The position numbers and the translations under genes are program-made. A DNA stretch of 64,000 bases from Glandiceps talaboti. Its lineage: Eukaryota > Hemichordata > Enteropneusta > Spengelidae. Location of the stretch: contig NC_135553.1 in the NCBI RefSeq assembly GCF_964340395.1, forward strand, positions 22,845,449-22,909,448. Direction: 5' to 3'. Under the pieces are notes generated by a model. The model saw only the letters and a program-made list of their open reading frames with translations, was not told the DNA's origin and ran no database searches. Below are positions 1-10,007 of this stretch, one piece after another (the first letter of the stretch is position 1; each line of letters begins with the position of its first letter).

Positions 1-240
1 TCCGATCCGTTTGTCAACGTGATCGAGTAAGAATTCTAATTGAGTTCTGATGTCTGTGTTTTCTGGCTTGTGTAGTTCCTTGGCGCTGCCCTTCTGTAAC
101 AAAGTGTGGACGCGTTCATAGTCCGTATACATGAGGTTCGAGTCTTCGTTGCATTTTTCATAAGTTGCTGTCACCGGATAGCCATGGTGTTCAATACCAT
201 TCCAGTATTGACATAGCATTCCCATTGCGTTATCAAAGAC
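1..240 (-). CDS. Downstream exon of DDE-like transposase-type protein (runs off window)
   Basis: This is a third exon of the minus-strand gene that begins near 4590. The plus-strand CT at 241-242 is the AG acceptor on the minus strand, after a pyrimidine-rich stretch, and the exon opens in phase 0 and stays open for 80 codons to the window edge. It follows on from the GTAAGT donor at 1012-1017, giving a junction reading DKEAK then VFDNAMGML. The text YWNGIEHHGYPV and the acidic residues after it look like the region following the catalytic core. No stop codon is reached, so the C-terminus is outside the window. The assignment rests on the upstream exons. This exon alone would not be identifiable. 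Confidence 0.55.
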
Positions 241-901
241 CTGAAAACAAGGAACAATAAAATAAGTTGTCGTCGTCATCATAATCACCATCATCAACAA
301 AATGTAATAATCACAAATAATGAATGCAAGGCTAAACGGTGACACCCCCCCCCCCCATAAAGCGAAACACCACACCTTTTCATAAGTAAGTGAAGGCCAA
401 AGACAAGTTTGGGCTATATTTCGGTAAAGTGGCGACATTCACAACATGGTATGAACAATTTTGATTGATGCAAAATCAATATCGCATTTTGCTCACCCCA
501 ACCATGCTCGGGAAAAAAATAGGCTACAGCCACAACGTTCTCTTTCGTGCCATAAAAGTTAGAAACATGAATACACATTAATGAATGCCAGTATGCATTG
601 TCTTTGCAGTCCATCAACATAAAAACCATACAAGTGCACAAACATAAACATGATAAAGTAAATCAGTCTGAAATGGAAGCATTCAAATTCTGACAGACAC
701 GCACTGTCGTATCTTTTATTTCAACACGATCACTGTCGCTTCAATTTCCCCAAAGAATAAACGAAGAATACTTTCGTTATATTACTGTGCACCTCATATC
801 ATTTTGTACATTCGTAGTCAAGTTCATTCCCCAAATGGCCAAATGAGAACACGTGGCATTATTTAGTTCTCAGACAACATAGTTGTGTAATAAAGTTATT
901 A

Positions 902-942
<41 letters not shown>

Positions 943-1017
943 TAGTTGCCAAACCAATTTTAGTGAAAGTATCAGTTTTAGCTTTGGATAAGTCAGGGTG
1001 TAGATTCATGAACTTAC
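241..1017. other. Intron 2 of the DDE-like gene
   Basis: The intron is bounded by GT at 1016-1017 and AG at 241-242, read on the minus strand. It holds a run of 12 C at 345-356 and an ATT microsatellite preceded by AATAAAGTTATT, which looks like a retroposon 3' tail. No coding signal was seen. Confidence 0.5.
889..943 (+). repeat. (ATT)n microsatellite after an AATAAAG-type tail
   Basis: AATAAAGTTATTATTG is followed by about 13 ATT units. The same arrangement (AATAAAGTTATCATTATT) occurs at 50453-50472. The tail probably marks a retroposon 3' end whose body I cannot delimit. Confidence 0.6.
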
Positions 1018-1746
1018 CTTCGCTTCCTTGTCTCTTCGGTCATTCTGAGACAGAGACCGACGCAGTGTGTATGGCGTTGTCGTCTCCCCTTCTATTGTGT
1101 CGGGTAACATTACCCCTGCCAGTCGTTTAGATAGAGTGGCCCATCCACGCTCGATCATGTTGAAACAACTATAACCGGGGCAGAATGATGTCAGTAGTAG
1201 TGCGTCAAGATCGAGGTCACGCCAGAGTCTCATATACATAAATATGTTGGTAATGAAGTTTGTATTGAAATCGGAGCCACCGTCTATTACGTTGCAAACG
1301 ATAGGCTGCCAGCAGCCAGCGTTCTCTTATAATTGTTGCCAAGTCTGTAATATAAGTTGATATTTTGGTGGGGTGAAAATCTTCGACACGATTTTTCACG
1401 AACAGCGGTCCACTTCGCCCATAATTGTAATGTTCACGTCCATGTTCGTCCTTCGTCACGGTTGGTTCTCCGGTTTTTTTTTCCAGTTCCATGTAGCCGT
1501 TAGGAGTTATTAAATACCCCGGAGTTGGAAAATCATGATCGGGTACGTCTGGCCTGTCGTTCATGGGAAAATATCTGGCAGTTTTGAAGTGCCTTGACAC
1601 AGCGGTTCCTCCGATTCTGACTTTGTTCATGTTGTCACATGACAACAACAACGATTGAGATGAATACTTGGCCCCGAACTCCAAAATATATCTAACTTGG
1701 GCAAAATAGTATACAGTATCGTTATTTTGCGGGTCGACAGGCCTAA
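1018..1746 (-). pseudogene. Central exon of DDE-like transposase-type protein, one frameshift
   Basis: The exon encodes the probable catalytic core. It contains LLLSCDNMNKVRIGG (first Asp candidate), then a region ending ITDLATIIRE, then VCNVIDGGSDFN (second Asp) and FCPGYSCFNMIERGW (Glu, resembling the PxYSPxxNxIExxW block of DDE transposases). Reading must change frame at about 1321, between ATIIRE and AGCWQPIV, so one base is gained or two are lost there. The exon ends at a perfect AAG/GTAAGT donor (1012-1017). The 5' edge is uncertain: AG acceptors lie at 1747-1748 and 1759-1760. The DDE reading is an inference from motif spacing. The frameshift makes this a decayed copy unless it is a sequencing error. 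Confidence 0.6.
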
Positions 1747-2244
1747 CTGCGGGTCGATCTGCGGGTTGTTCAAACGACAATTATTTGTATAAAATCATTC
1801 AAAACATATATAAGTTTACAAAAAATAATGACAAATGAATACATATATACGTAAATAATCTGTATGAGCACATAAGTATTCAGTCAATGGTGGTCAACCT
1901 CACTATGATGATGATTAATTTTTTGGAGCTCTGTTGTGACAATAATAGAGACAAAATTACTGGATGTACTGATTATTCAATTATTCATTATTCACTTTCA
2001 AGGTTGTGGCTGTTCCGCTATTCCTTTCTGTTCCTCAGTGATGTATTAAACTACTGCCTGACTACTGGTTGTCATCTTACCGTGGTCAGGGTAGTGTGTG
2101 GGAGCCATTGTGTAACTAGTCAGACTACTTTGATTGTAAAAGATATATTTCAGCCATAATCTTGACTTGGTGTTTTTTAAAACAACGGGACAACTTCCTG
2201 TTATCAGTAAGAGTTGTTTCAGAGATGATACTATGGAATATAGA

Positions 2245-2622
2245 GCGTTGCGGTTGCTTGCATGAAGTGAGCTTCAAGCAGAGACAATTTAGGTAAAGAC
2301 AACAAGATAAGTGACACAAAACAACAGCCGGTGCCTCTGATGTCGGTTGACGGAAAGCTTTATGACTTTGTTTATATCTGTCATGTTCTAAAATAAACTC
2401 CCACGGTGTTCTAGGACTGTTCATGCCGTCAACGTGACTTCCTTTACTGCTGATAACATAAGATTGTACAAGACGCACCATAGCATATACCATTTCTCGG
2501 TGGGGTTGGTCTTTGAATTTTGAAATGTTACATCTTAATGTTGGTGAAATGAAACCGAGTGGTGTGTATTTTTTATTATGGAATGTTTAGTCTATTACAA
2601 AATAATTGGCAAGAAATAGCAT
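2245..2622 (+). repeat. Dispersed repeat A, copy 1 (uninterrupted)
   Basis: The sequence matches 18706-18892 plus 19397-19605 almost continuously, including the words GGTGCCTCTGATGTCGG and GACGCACCATAGCA. This copy is uninterrupted and shows the empty-site state for the insertion in copy 2. Confidence 0.8.
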
Positions 2623-3217
2623 TTATTACTTAGATACACGTACATTAGTGTTATCAATGCCGACACAACACACAGCCAAAATGGAATGAGAGATGGAAAG
2701 AGAGATATAACTTACGTATACTGACAGCAAACTAAGGCCCGGACACCACACACGTGTTTGTACAGTCACATAATGTGTCGACCAGAATTGAAGTCATCTT
2801 TTTGCAAATCAGAGGTAGCAAAGATGTCGGAATTACATGTACCAAGCGAGGACAACAGTACATGATTTGGTATAGCATGTTTACAGAAGGCATTGTTTAC
2901 CCTTGCATGCCGATGGGAAAGCCAAAGTCGTACATGTCGGACAAGCCGTTGGGTTTGAAATAATGATAAATTGATAACATGTCGAGTATTTTTGTTCCAA
3001 CTCTCACAACTTTTGAGCGTAAATTTACATGAACCATTTTCCGAGGGATGACTTCATTTTGTAAAAGTAATGCTATGTGTGCGCCTGCTGGATAACAAAA
3101 TAAATCATTCGAAGTACATGAATAGACAAAATAATAAATCCATTTCAATACTGATTTCAGTGATCAACAAATAACATGTTGTATGTAGCTTGAATTATAA
3201 TAAGATGAAGTTGTTAC

Positions 3218-3253
<36 letters not shown>
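3218..3253 (+). repeat. (GTT)n microsatellite
   Basis: There are about 11 uninterrupted GTT units inside intron 1 of the DDE-like gene. Confidence 0.9.
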
Positions 3254-3409
3254 ATACGAAATTGAATTTAATATTATACTTCATAATGGTATGAGCCTCT
3301 GGTATGAGCCACACTGTCCCATTTGATCATTATCACATGTAGTGTCCTAATCAGTAAACAGAGTGTGTCACCGGGGATCCTGTGGTGTTTATACTTTGAA
3401 AAGTTACCG

Positions 3410-3493
3410 ACACTGTATTGTATGTCTTTGCTTGAAACTTGTCTCATTCTTCATTGCCACAAGCAAGCAACCGCAACGCTGTTATGTCCAAAG
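3410..3493 (+). repeat. Segment shared with the transposase locus at 27985
   Basis: GTCTTTGCTTGAAACTTG and CACAAGCAAGCAACCGCAAC recur at 27985-28075, directly upstream of the Tc1/mariner-type transposase remnant. Here no transposase follows, so this is probably an internally deleted or solo relic of the same element. Confidence 0.65.
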
Positions 3494-3789
3494 TTGGTAA
3501 GTTGGTCCACTGTCATCTCTGTTACAGTATATAGTTAATGTTATGTAATCATTTAAAGTACATTGTAATAGTGGAATTGAGATATTTTCTGAGGTCAATG
3601 CTACGCTAACTATAATCATTGTTTTAAAATAGCCATCACGTTTAGGGGTGGGGGTATAATATACAAAATTATGAGTGCAGTTAGCACAGCAGGTAGGTTC
3701 TATCGAATAATACAGTGCATGTCGCATGTGACCTGTACAATAAGTTATCCCCAGTGGCCAGCCAACAAGTTTCTTTGATTTTGAAAAGT

Positions 3790-4002
3790 GAGTAAAAATA
3801 GCAACCCGCAGCCTGCACAATAGTTAAACTCACTCCCCACAGTAACCCGCAGTGGCCCGCAACACGCACAACAGTTACATTCCCAGGCCCGCAGCAGCCC
3901 GTAACCTGAACAAAGTTACCCGCAGCGACCCGCAGCAGCCCGCAACCTGAACAAAGTGACCCGCAGCGGTCCGCAGCAGCCCGCAAACCGCACAATAGTT
4001 AC
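3790..4002 (-). repeat. Degenerate tandem array beside a splice donor
   Basis: Read on the minus strand, units of roughly 35-50 bp repeat a block GTAACT(A/T)TTGT followed by GCGGGCTGCTGCGGGTC. The first block coincides with the end of the coding exon and its probable donor, so the array has multiplied the donor sequence. At least four divergent units are visible. Confidence 0.7.
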
Positions 4003-4590
4003 ACTCAAATAGTAGTGGTCGTTCTCGTTCGTCTTTCTGGTGTTGTTTTGAATGCTGGCTGTCTTGGCGTCGATTTCTGAACTGTATGTCGCTGCCGAAC
4101 ACATTCTTTTGTTGGGGGGAACCATCCATCGAGCCACCGTTGTTTCACTGATCCCACGTTCCTTCAATTTTTGATCTGTGTTGCAGAGGTGTTGTTTGAT
4201 CTGCTCGATCGTCACCCCACAACTCCCGGTGGTTTCACGTCGTCGCATGTGAGCCTTGAAGCCATTTGTTTCGATGAACGAAGTTGCCTCCTGCACCGCT
4301 AAAGGGAACAACTCCGTTATCTTAGGTCTTCCAGCACCCTCTCTCTTTCCGCCGTGCTTTGGCCGTGGCTTGGCTTTCGTGTATTCCTTGTCGACCACTG
4401 GGGTGAACGGCAGCATGTTGAATGGAGTTATGTTGAAACGAAGATCAGGGCCCTGAAAAGGGCCGACACGGAAAATATTCCCTGTACCTTCTGATCTTCG
4501 TTGAGAATTAGACAAGAGACGTACGTATGACATGTTGTTTGATCGGAAGCTATCGAAATAATACAAATGGTTTACTCTTTGTAGACACAT
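4003..4590 (-). CDS. First coding exon of DDE-like transposase-type protein
   Basis: The open frame starts with ATG at 4590 (a second Met, MSYVRL, is 20 codons in). It carries a basic hinge KHGGKREGAGRPKITELFP, similar to AT-hook-like GRP segments, and then a probable helix-turn-helix region ending ETTVARWMVP. This is the usual order in transposases, with DNA binding before the catalytic core. The frame runs into the tandem array after NENDHYYLS. A donor GTAACT (3997-4002) or GTGTAA two bases upstream would end the exon at 4003-4005. The downstream exon needs phase 1, which favours the latter. Upstream of 4590 I see no clear promoter. Function is inferred only. Confidence 0.5.
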
Positions 4591-4810
4591 ACTAATTTCT
4601 ATATGTATTGTTTAACCCGTAAAACCACGTAAAGTCGCGTCTTTCAGATTAGTGATCGACAGACAATAGATGTTTATGTACAAACTTTGGCTCATGAATA
4701 TGCGTGAAACCTTATGAATATTCGTCGGCCTTTATCGTCTTCACTCGTCTTTACCCGGCGTAACGCGGCCTAACGCGTAATTACGATACACTTGATATAT
4801 CTGCCTTCCC
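4591..4810. other. No feature recognised
   Basis: This stretch upstream of the DDE-like gene has several CG-rich words (GGCGTAACGCGGCCTAACGCG near 4757) but no TATA box or other motif I would defend. Confidence 0.4.
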
Positions 4811-4914
4811 TTAGTTTATTTACTTTGGTTGTAGGACAGGGAACAGTTAGTGGTTTTGAGTTGGAACACAATGAACTGAGCAATGCATGCATCAGCAGAA
4901 TTTCAACTGGATCA
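4811..4914 (+). repeat. Repeat C fragment (3' part of the P-loop gene duplicate)
   Basis: The sequence matches 12254-12358 and about 14131-14244, with the words TTTACTTTGGTTGTAGGACA and TGCATGCATCAGC. It ends at ACTGGATCA and is fused directly to repeat B. Confidence 0.8.
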
Positions 4915-5188
4915 GAAAAGGATGTAGACCATAAGCAGGGGATGGGAACCATTAACATCTCGGTCCCAAAACTAAGGATGGGATGCAGGTTCGTTGTCAC
5001 ACTTTTCCTTTATAATATTTCAGAGATACGATACAATCGAATTCAATCGAGCAGCCTGGAAAGAAGAGACACTACTGTGATTTGCAAGATAAACTCAATT
5101 GATAAGAACCCTGTATATAAACAACTACACTCTTTGAAAAGTTGAATTTAAACAATCAACGCCATGTGTGGTATTTGATTACAGAAGG
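4915..5188 (+). repeat. Dispersed repeat B, copy 1
   Basis: The sequence matches 16901-17184 over its length and the reverse complement of 28756-28906 over its second half. Shared words include GATGGGAACCATTAACATCTC and CCCTGTATATAAACAACTAC. An open frame of 117 codons (4792-5145) crosses the C/B junction, but I do not recognise the protein. Confidence 0.85.
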
Positions 5189-7321
5189 GAGAAGATTACG
5201 ATTTATGCAAATTATATTATTTTTTAACTTTGGAAGTTGTATTGTATTTCAACATTCAAAAGAAGTTGTTTTCCCAAATATTGACCATTCATACATGGCA
5301 ATGTTGTATAGATGTGCTATCAAATAGCCAAATCATGAATTTATAATTTTTTTAATTTATGCAAATTATAAAAAAAAAATGCTCAAGGGCACCCGGTGGA
5401 TTCTTGTTCAGGACACCCTGGAGAACAAATAAAAACCATAAAACCTTCCCTCTAACACAATGCACGGTTATGTTTTTAAAATGCCATCTGGCAACAGGAC
5501 TATTTTTATTGTCATCAGCAAAGGTATGGGTGGTTTTTATTCTCAATATCCGTGAAAAGTGCAGTATCGCTGTTTGGAATAGGGAAGAACCATATGGGAG
5601 TGGGAGAAGACTGTCGAAACCCTGTAGCGTATAAATCCAGAGCTAATAAAATAACATCTAACTCGCGTACGTATGAATACAGAGTGTTTGGATTACATTT
5701 GTTCCACATGTTTCATGTGTGTGTTAACTAGAGCTAGTTGCCACTAGACGGTAGACCTAGTATAGAGTGTTCGGTCGATCTGGCTGTATATGTGTGTGAG
5801 AACCAAAATGACAAGTAGAATTGATCAGCAAATACCTAGCGAGTTCCCGTCGCACGGAAAGGAGATTGGTAAAATTGGAACTGGCCAAAGATTTATAAGT
5901 AAAGGGGATTTTACCTTAGAGGGGATTTTACCTTAGAGGCAAAATCGAAAGTTGAGGGACACGTTCAAGGGCACCTATTAAAGGTAACATCTTCTCGACC
6001 GCCGCAATTTGCAGAAAGGTAACTATTTTCCTTCTTTTAACTTTTACAATACATCCAATGTTACAATGTATAAATTTAAAGACTGACTTTATTGAAATCA
6101 AAACATTGTCGTTGTTATGTGTAATTGACATTATTGGTTCATATGTTTTGTACAAGATTTGATTTGTGTAATTTACGAACCTTCTTGCGTTCTTTACCTA
6201 GTATTAATGCCTTTACCATATCGCCTTCCTATCCAGATCGTGTTAACGTGCTCAGTTGTTCATCCACACTTTCTAGATATTTGAAGATTTTTACTAGAAA
6301 TACCATCTCCATGTCATATGATTGTTGGGCCTTTTATACTCGACTCGTTGTGATTTTACAAGCGATGATCATTTTAAATTCTTTGAAATCGATAACCTTG
6401 ACTGATGATATGCCACGTTATTTAATTTGAAACATGTATCGGAATAGTGTTTTTACGGCGATTTCGTGAAGCATATCTCACTTGAAACACATATAGTATT
6501 GTGATGTCATGACTGAAAAAGTTACAACTCTAAACCATGTTTGGAAGTGATCATTTACATGTATTACTATATTAATTTATGTAGATAATTGCATATGACA
6601 TGGAGTTGGTGCCATTTCTAGCAAAAAACTTCAAACTTCAAATATTGTTATGTTAATTAAAATATGAAATCAAAATGGGGGCTCCTTATTTTAAAATTAA
6701 AGTTAAAACATGTTTCTTCTGTCTTGCACACGTGCCAGTGACAACAAAATCACCAGTGCCTTGTTTTATTATATAATTATTTAAGTTAGTTATTATTTAT
6801 ACAGTGACACCTTTAATGATTATTTCTGTATGGATTCATCCTCAGTGCAGGTTACTGGTGGCCTCTCTTCTGGTCACTGTTGATTCTTTAAAAGTTCAAT
6901 TGAGGGTTAATAAATGAATTCTAAATGGCAATTTATGGTCTTTCTTTGAAAATGCATAGTCTTCTTTTACATGTTTTTGTTTATTTTACATAAAGGAACT
7001 AATTTCCCTGTTAAGTTTTCATCTAAACAGTTACATGCACTTTATAAGTTAACCATTTTTCAGTAATGTTTTCTTGTAAGAATTTGTCGTCAAGGAATTT
7101 GTGTTATAAATTAACGTCAATATGGTCAGTATTTCTAAACAAGACGATTACAATTATGGGAACAAGTTTACTGCACCATGTAAATGGATGCTTTTAGGGG
7201 TGGATCATTTGATGTGGGGTGGAGGCTTAAAAGATTGGTGGCGTCATTGTTTTTTTCCTGCCTGCCTGTGAATACATTTTTTTCTCCTTGACATATGCAG
7301 TAGATAATGGGATTTACTTTA
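5189..7321. other. No gene recognised
   Basis: This is AT-rich sequence with only short open frames. One small tandem duplication, of the 17-bp unit ATTTTACCTTAGAGGGG, lies at 5911-5938. A 101-codon frame at 6125-6430 (plus) has no recognisable domain. Confidence 0.4.
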
Positions 7322-8787
7322 GGGACCAATCAGTTCTGGGGAGGGGGGGTTCAGTTGGTTTTCCATTGGGCCGACAGAAAGTTACTGCCCCCCCCCCCCC
7401 ATCTGCAAAACCAAAAACAGGCTTGACCCCTATCACTTAATTCTAAAACATGATGACCCTCCTCTCACAATATAACACGTTCACATGACGTATGTTTTTG
7501 ATCGGACACATTGTTTGACAGTCTTACAAATACTTTCTAAGATCTCAGGGTAGTACTATATTAATTATTGACTACACCTGGTAAATATCTTGACATCTTG
7601 ACAGTGAAAGGTAGTGGGAAAGTTTGAGAATATGAACACCTGTCGTGGGGGATTCTAGGGTCTCCCCCTAGAAGCCCTGAAGGATTTTTACCCTCAAAGT
7701 CAATTTTGAGACACTTCCAGACAATAATTTTCAAGCTTTAAAAGACAGCACCAAAATGTCAAAAGCAACCAACATTATAGGGTTTAAACGTTTTTGAAAT
7801 AAAGTTTGAAAGCATCTTGACATTAAGAGGTAGGGGAATAGTTTGAGACTGGGATGTGTCCACCTCTTGGGGAGGGGTCCCTCCTAGAAGCTCTTGGTTT
7901 TTTTTTTATTCTTAAAGGCAATTTTTAGGTGATTCAGACCCTTTCTTGTCTTTACTGGCAATAACCTCCAAGCTTTACAAGACAGCACCATCAAGTATCA
8001 GAAACTATTCTTTATAACGTACATGTACATAGGGTTGAAATATGTTCAAATGGCATCATTACAGTATAGGTCAGCACATCTAATGGTGTAGTCTCATTTG
8101 TAGGGGAGATTTGTAATTTAAAGGCAATGTTGAGACTATTTTGGCATACATTTCACTTCTTTAAAATATGATGTCATCTCAAATCGTCATAGGGTGAAAA
8201 TATTTAAAAACCTAATATGATAGTAAAAAGGTTGGCGCACCTTATTGTTGGTTGATGAAGATTACCATTACAAAACCTTCACTTCTTTAAAATATGATGT
8301 CATCTCAAATCGTCATAGGGTGAAAATATTTAAAAACCTAATATGATAGTAAAAAGGTTGGCGCACCTTATTGTTGGTTGATGAAGATTACCATTACAAA
8401 ACCTTCAAGTTCACTTGTGCCCCAAAGTGCAATATAGGTGAAGCATTGATTGTGAAACAGCCAAACATTTACATGACATGTTCTGTAACTAGCGTTAGCG
8501 TGGTAGCTAGGTAATGCATGTATTATGTATAGTTATGTTTGAACTCTTACGTGAAGTAATATTAAAGAATTTATGCAAGAAACAGAGACAAGAACAAATA
8601 TATACATGTACCACATTTCAGACAAGGCATTGTAGAAAAGGATTTTTTTCTTCCATCACAATCCAAAACACAATAACCACCCCATCCACAATTTTCAAAA
8701 CAGCATGACCCCACTTATTGCCAATTTCAAGAATCCCTACTACTTATCCCTCCCCCTCACCCTAGGCCAAAGAAACAGACCGTTCTT
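7322..8787. mobile_element. G-run-rich TIR element, shorter copy (inverted relative to 40331)
   Basis: The left end, GGGACCAATCAGTT followed by a G run, and the right end, AAGAAACAGACCGTTC, are diverged forms of the TIR of the element at 40331-43296 (GGGACCGGTCAGTTTCTTC). TTA precedes the left end; the right target copy is eroded. The interior repeats a diverged unit of about 240 bp whose hallmark is 'CAAGCTTTACAAGACAGCACCA' or variants, also found inverted in the longer copy. No transposase frame is present, so it is non-autonomous. A PIF/Harbinger-type origin is possible because of the TWA-like target, but unproven. Confidence 0.65.
8152..8403 (+). repeat. Exact tandem duplication, 126-bp unit, two copies
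   Basis: The unit beginning TTCACTTCTTTAAAATATG at 8152 starts again at 8278, with no difference that I can see over 126 bp. It lies inside the G-run-rich element. The longer copy of the element has this unit once, in diverged form. Confidence 0.95.
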
Positions 8788-10007
8788 TTTGTGCCAATGA
8801 TGAATACCTACTTGTGTTGCCACATTTGTGAATTCGGTTTTCGCACCGATTAACAAATAGAATTAAAAAATGCTGTTCTATCACAGATTGTATCTAGAAA
8901 ACTAATTAAAGACTATAAATCTTGTATTTCATAGAGATCAGTGATCTGGTGTTCTACCTTGTACCTCTCTTTTTGTCTTTTATATATGTAGTAGTGCCAT
9001 GTGGTACATGAGTTTTGAGAGCACCAGACACTATTTATGATAGAGCCTTCAACTCTCAAAATATTTTAGTTATTATGTTATTTTAAATGTTTTGGTGTTT
9101 TCCAGTTTTTTTGACAAATATAAGTCTAGCCACAACAGTTGGTTTTGTTCCAGAAGAGTTGTTATTTTCAGTTGTTAAATTTGTAAAAAAAAAGAAAAAA
9201 AGTTAAATTTCCCAAAGTGAAGGTATACTTGCCAATCAACTTGGCTTTTGAGCTATTTTATTTTTCCTTCACAAGTTCAAAAAAAAGTATCTGATGTAGT
9301 GTATGTTAACACACTCTCTGTTTCAATATACTTGGTGTTATGTGGTTGAAATTGTATAAGATGTTTAACATAAACCAATTTATATAGTTTTAAGGCTTTA
9401 TGGTATATTTTAGCATCCTCCTTCATTGATATACATTCAGGACAGCTTGGAGTAAAATATTTGTTGATTTTCTCCATTCTACTTCACATCGCACATATGT
9501 GTAAAACATGTTATGATGCTTGTGTTTGTTTCTGATGTAACATTGTTTATCAGATTTTCATCTTTTTATGTACAGAAGTGAATGTAGAAATAATTATAAG
9601 TTATTGTTCCTTTAACCTGAAACTGTGTTAGGCTGCATATCACACTAGGGCTACTGCCAGAATATTTTTGGATGTTGTGAATCATATCCCTACCAAGAGT
9701 TGTGCATATCCCTGTCGATAATTTTTTTTTCATCACCCACTTATAGCCAGAATTTTTTTCTTACAATAACTCCATTGACATCTCCCCCCAATCGTCCAAG
9801 CCCACCCCTCCCCCAGAATATTAAATGGTCCACCCCTTAGTATAAATTTCTACAACCTTTGTTTGTCACCTCAAATCTATCATTATGTACATGTCTTTGT
9901 GTACTTCACAAGTACTCTGTACTCCGCCAGAACGTTTTACATTGAAATAATGGAGATGGTTATAAAGCTCACATCCACTGATATTATAGCATTTTATTCT
10001 TTTGTAG
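8788..10007. other. No gene recognised
   Basis: This is AT-rich sequence with homopolymer runs. The longest open frames are under 70 codons and unremarkable. Confidence 0.4.

Larger units (their letters stand above)
1747..4002. other. Intron 1 of the DDE-like gene, repeat-filled
   Basis: This 2.2-kb intron holds dispersed repeat A (2245-2622), a GTT microsatellite, a segment shared with the transposase locus at 27985, and a tandem array beside the donor. Open frames in it are short and resemble nothing I know. Confidence 0.45.

Noticed and set aside
898-943. ATT repeat as a coding polyasparagine or regulatory tract
   Set aside because: It is a plain microsatellite behind an AATAAA-type tail, inside an intron.
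5359-5634. 91-codon plus-strand frame and its antisense partner
   Set aside because: Both strands are open over the same stretch, with no domain, splice signal or repeat support. Probably chance.
6125-6430. 101-codon frame (MTLLVHMFCTRF...)
   Set aside because: Looks superficially protein-like, but matches no family I know and has no neighbours or splice sites. Not enough to call a gene.
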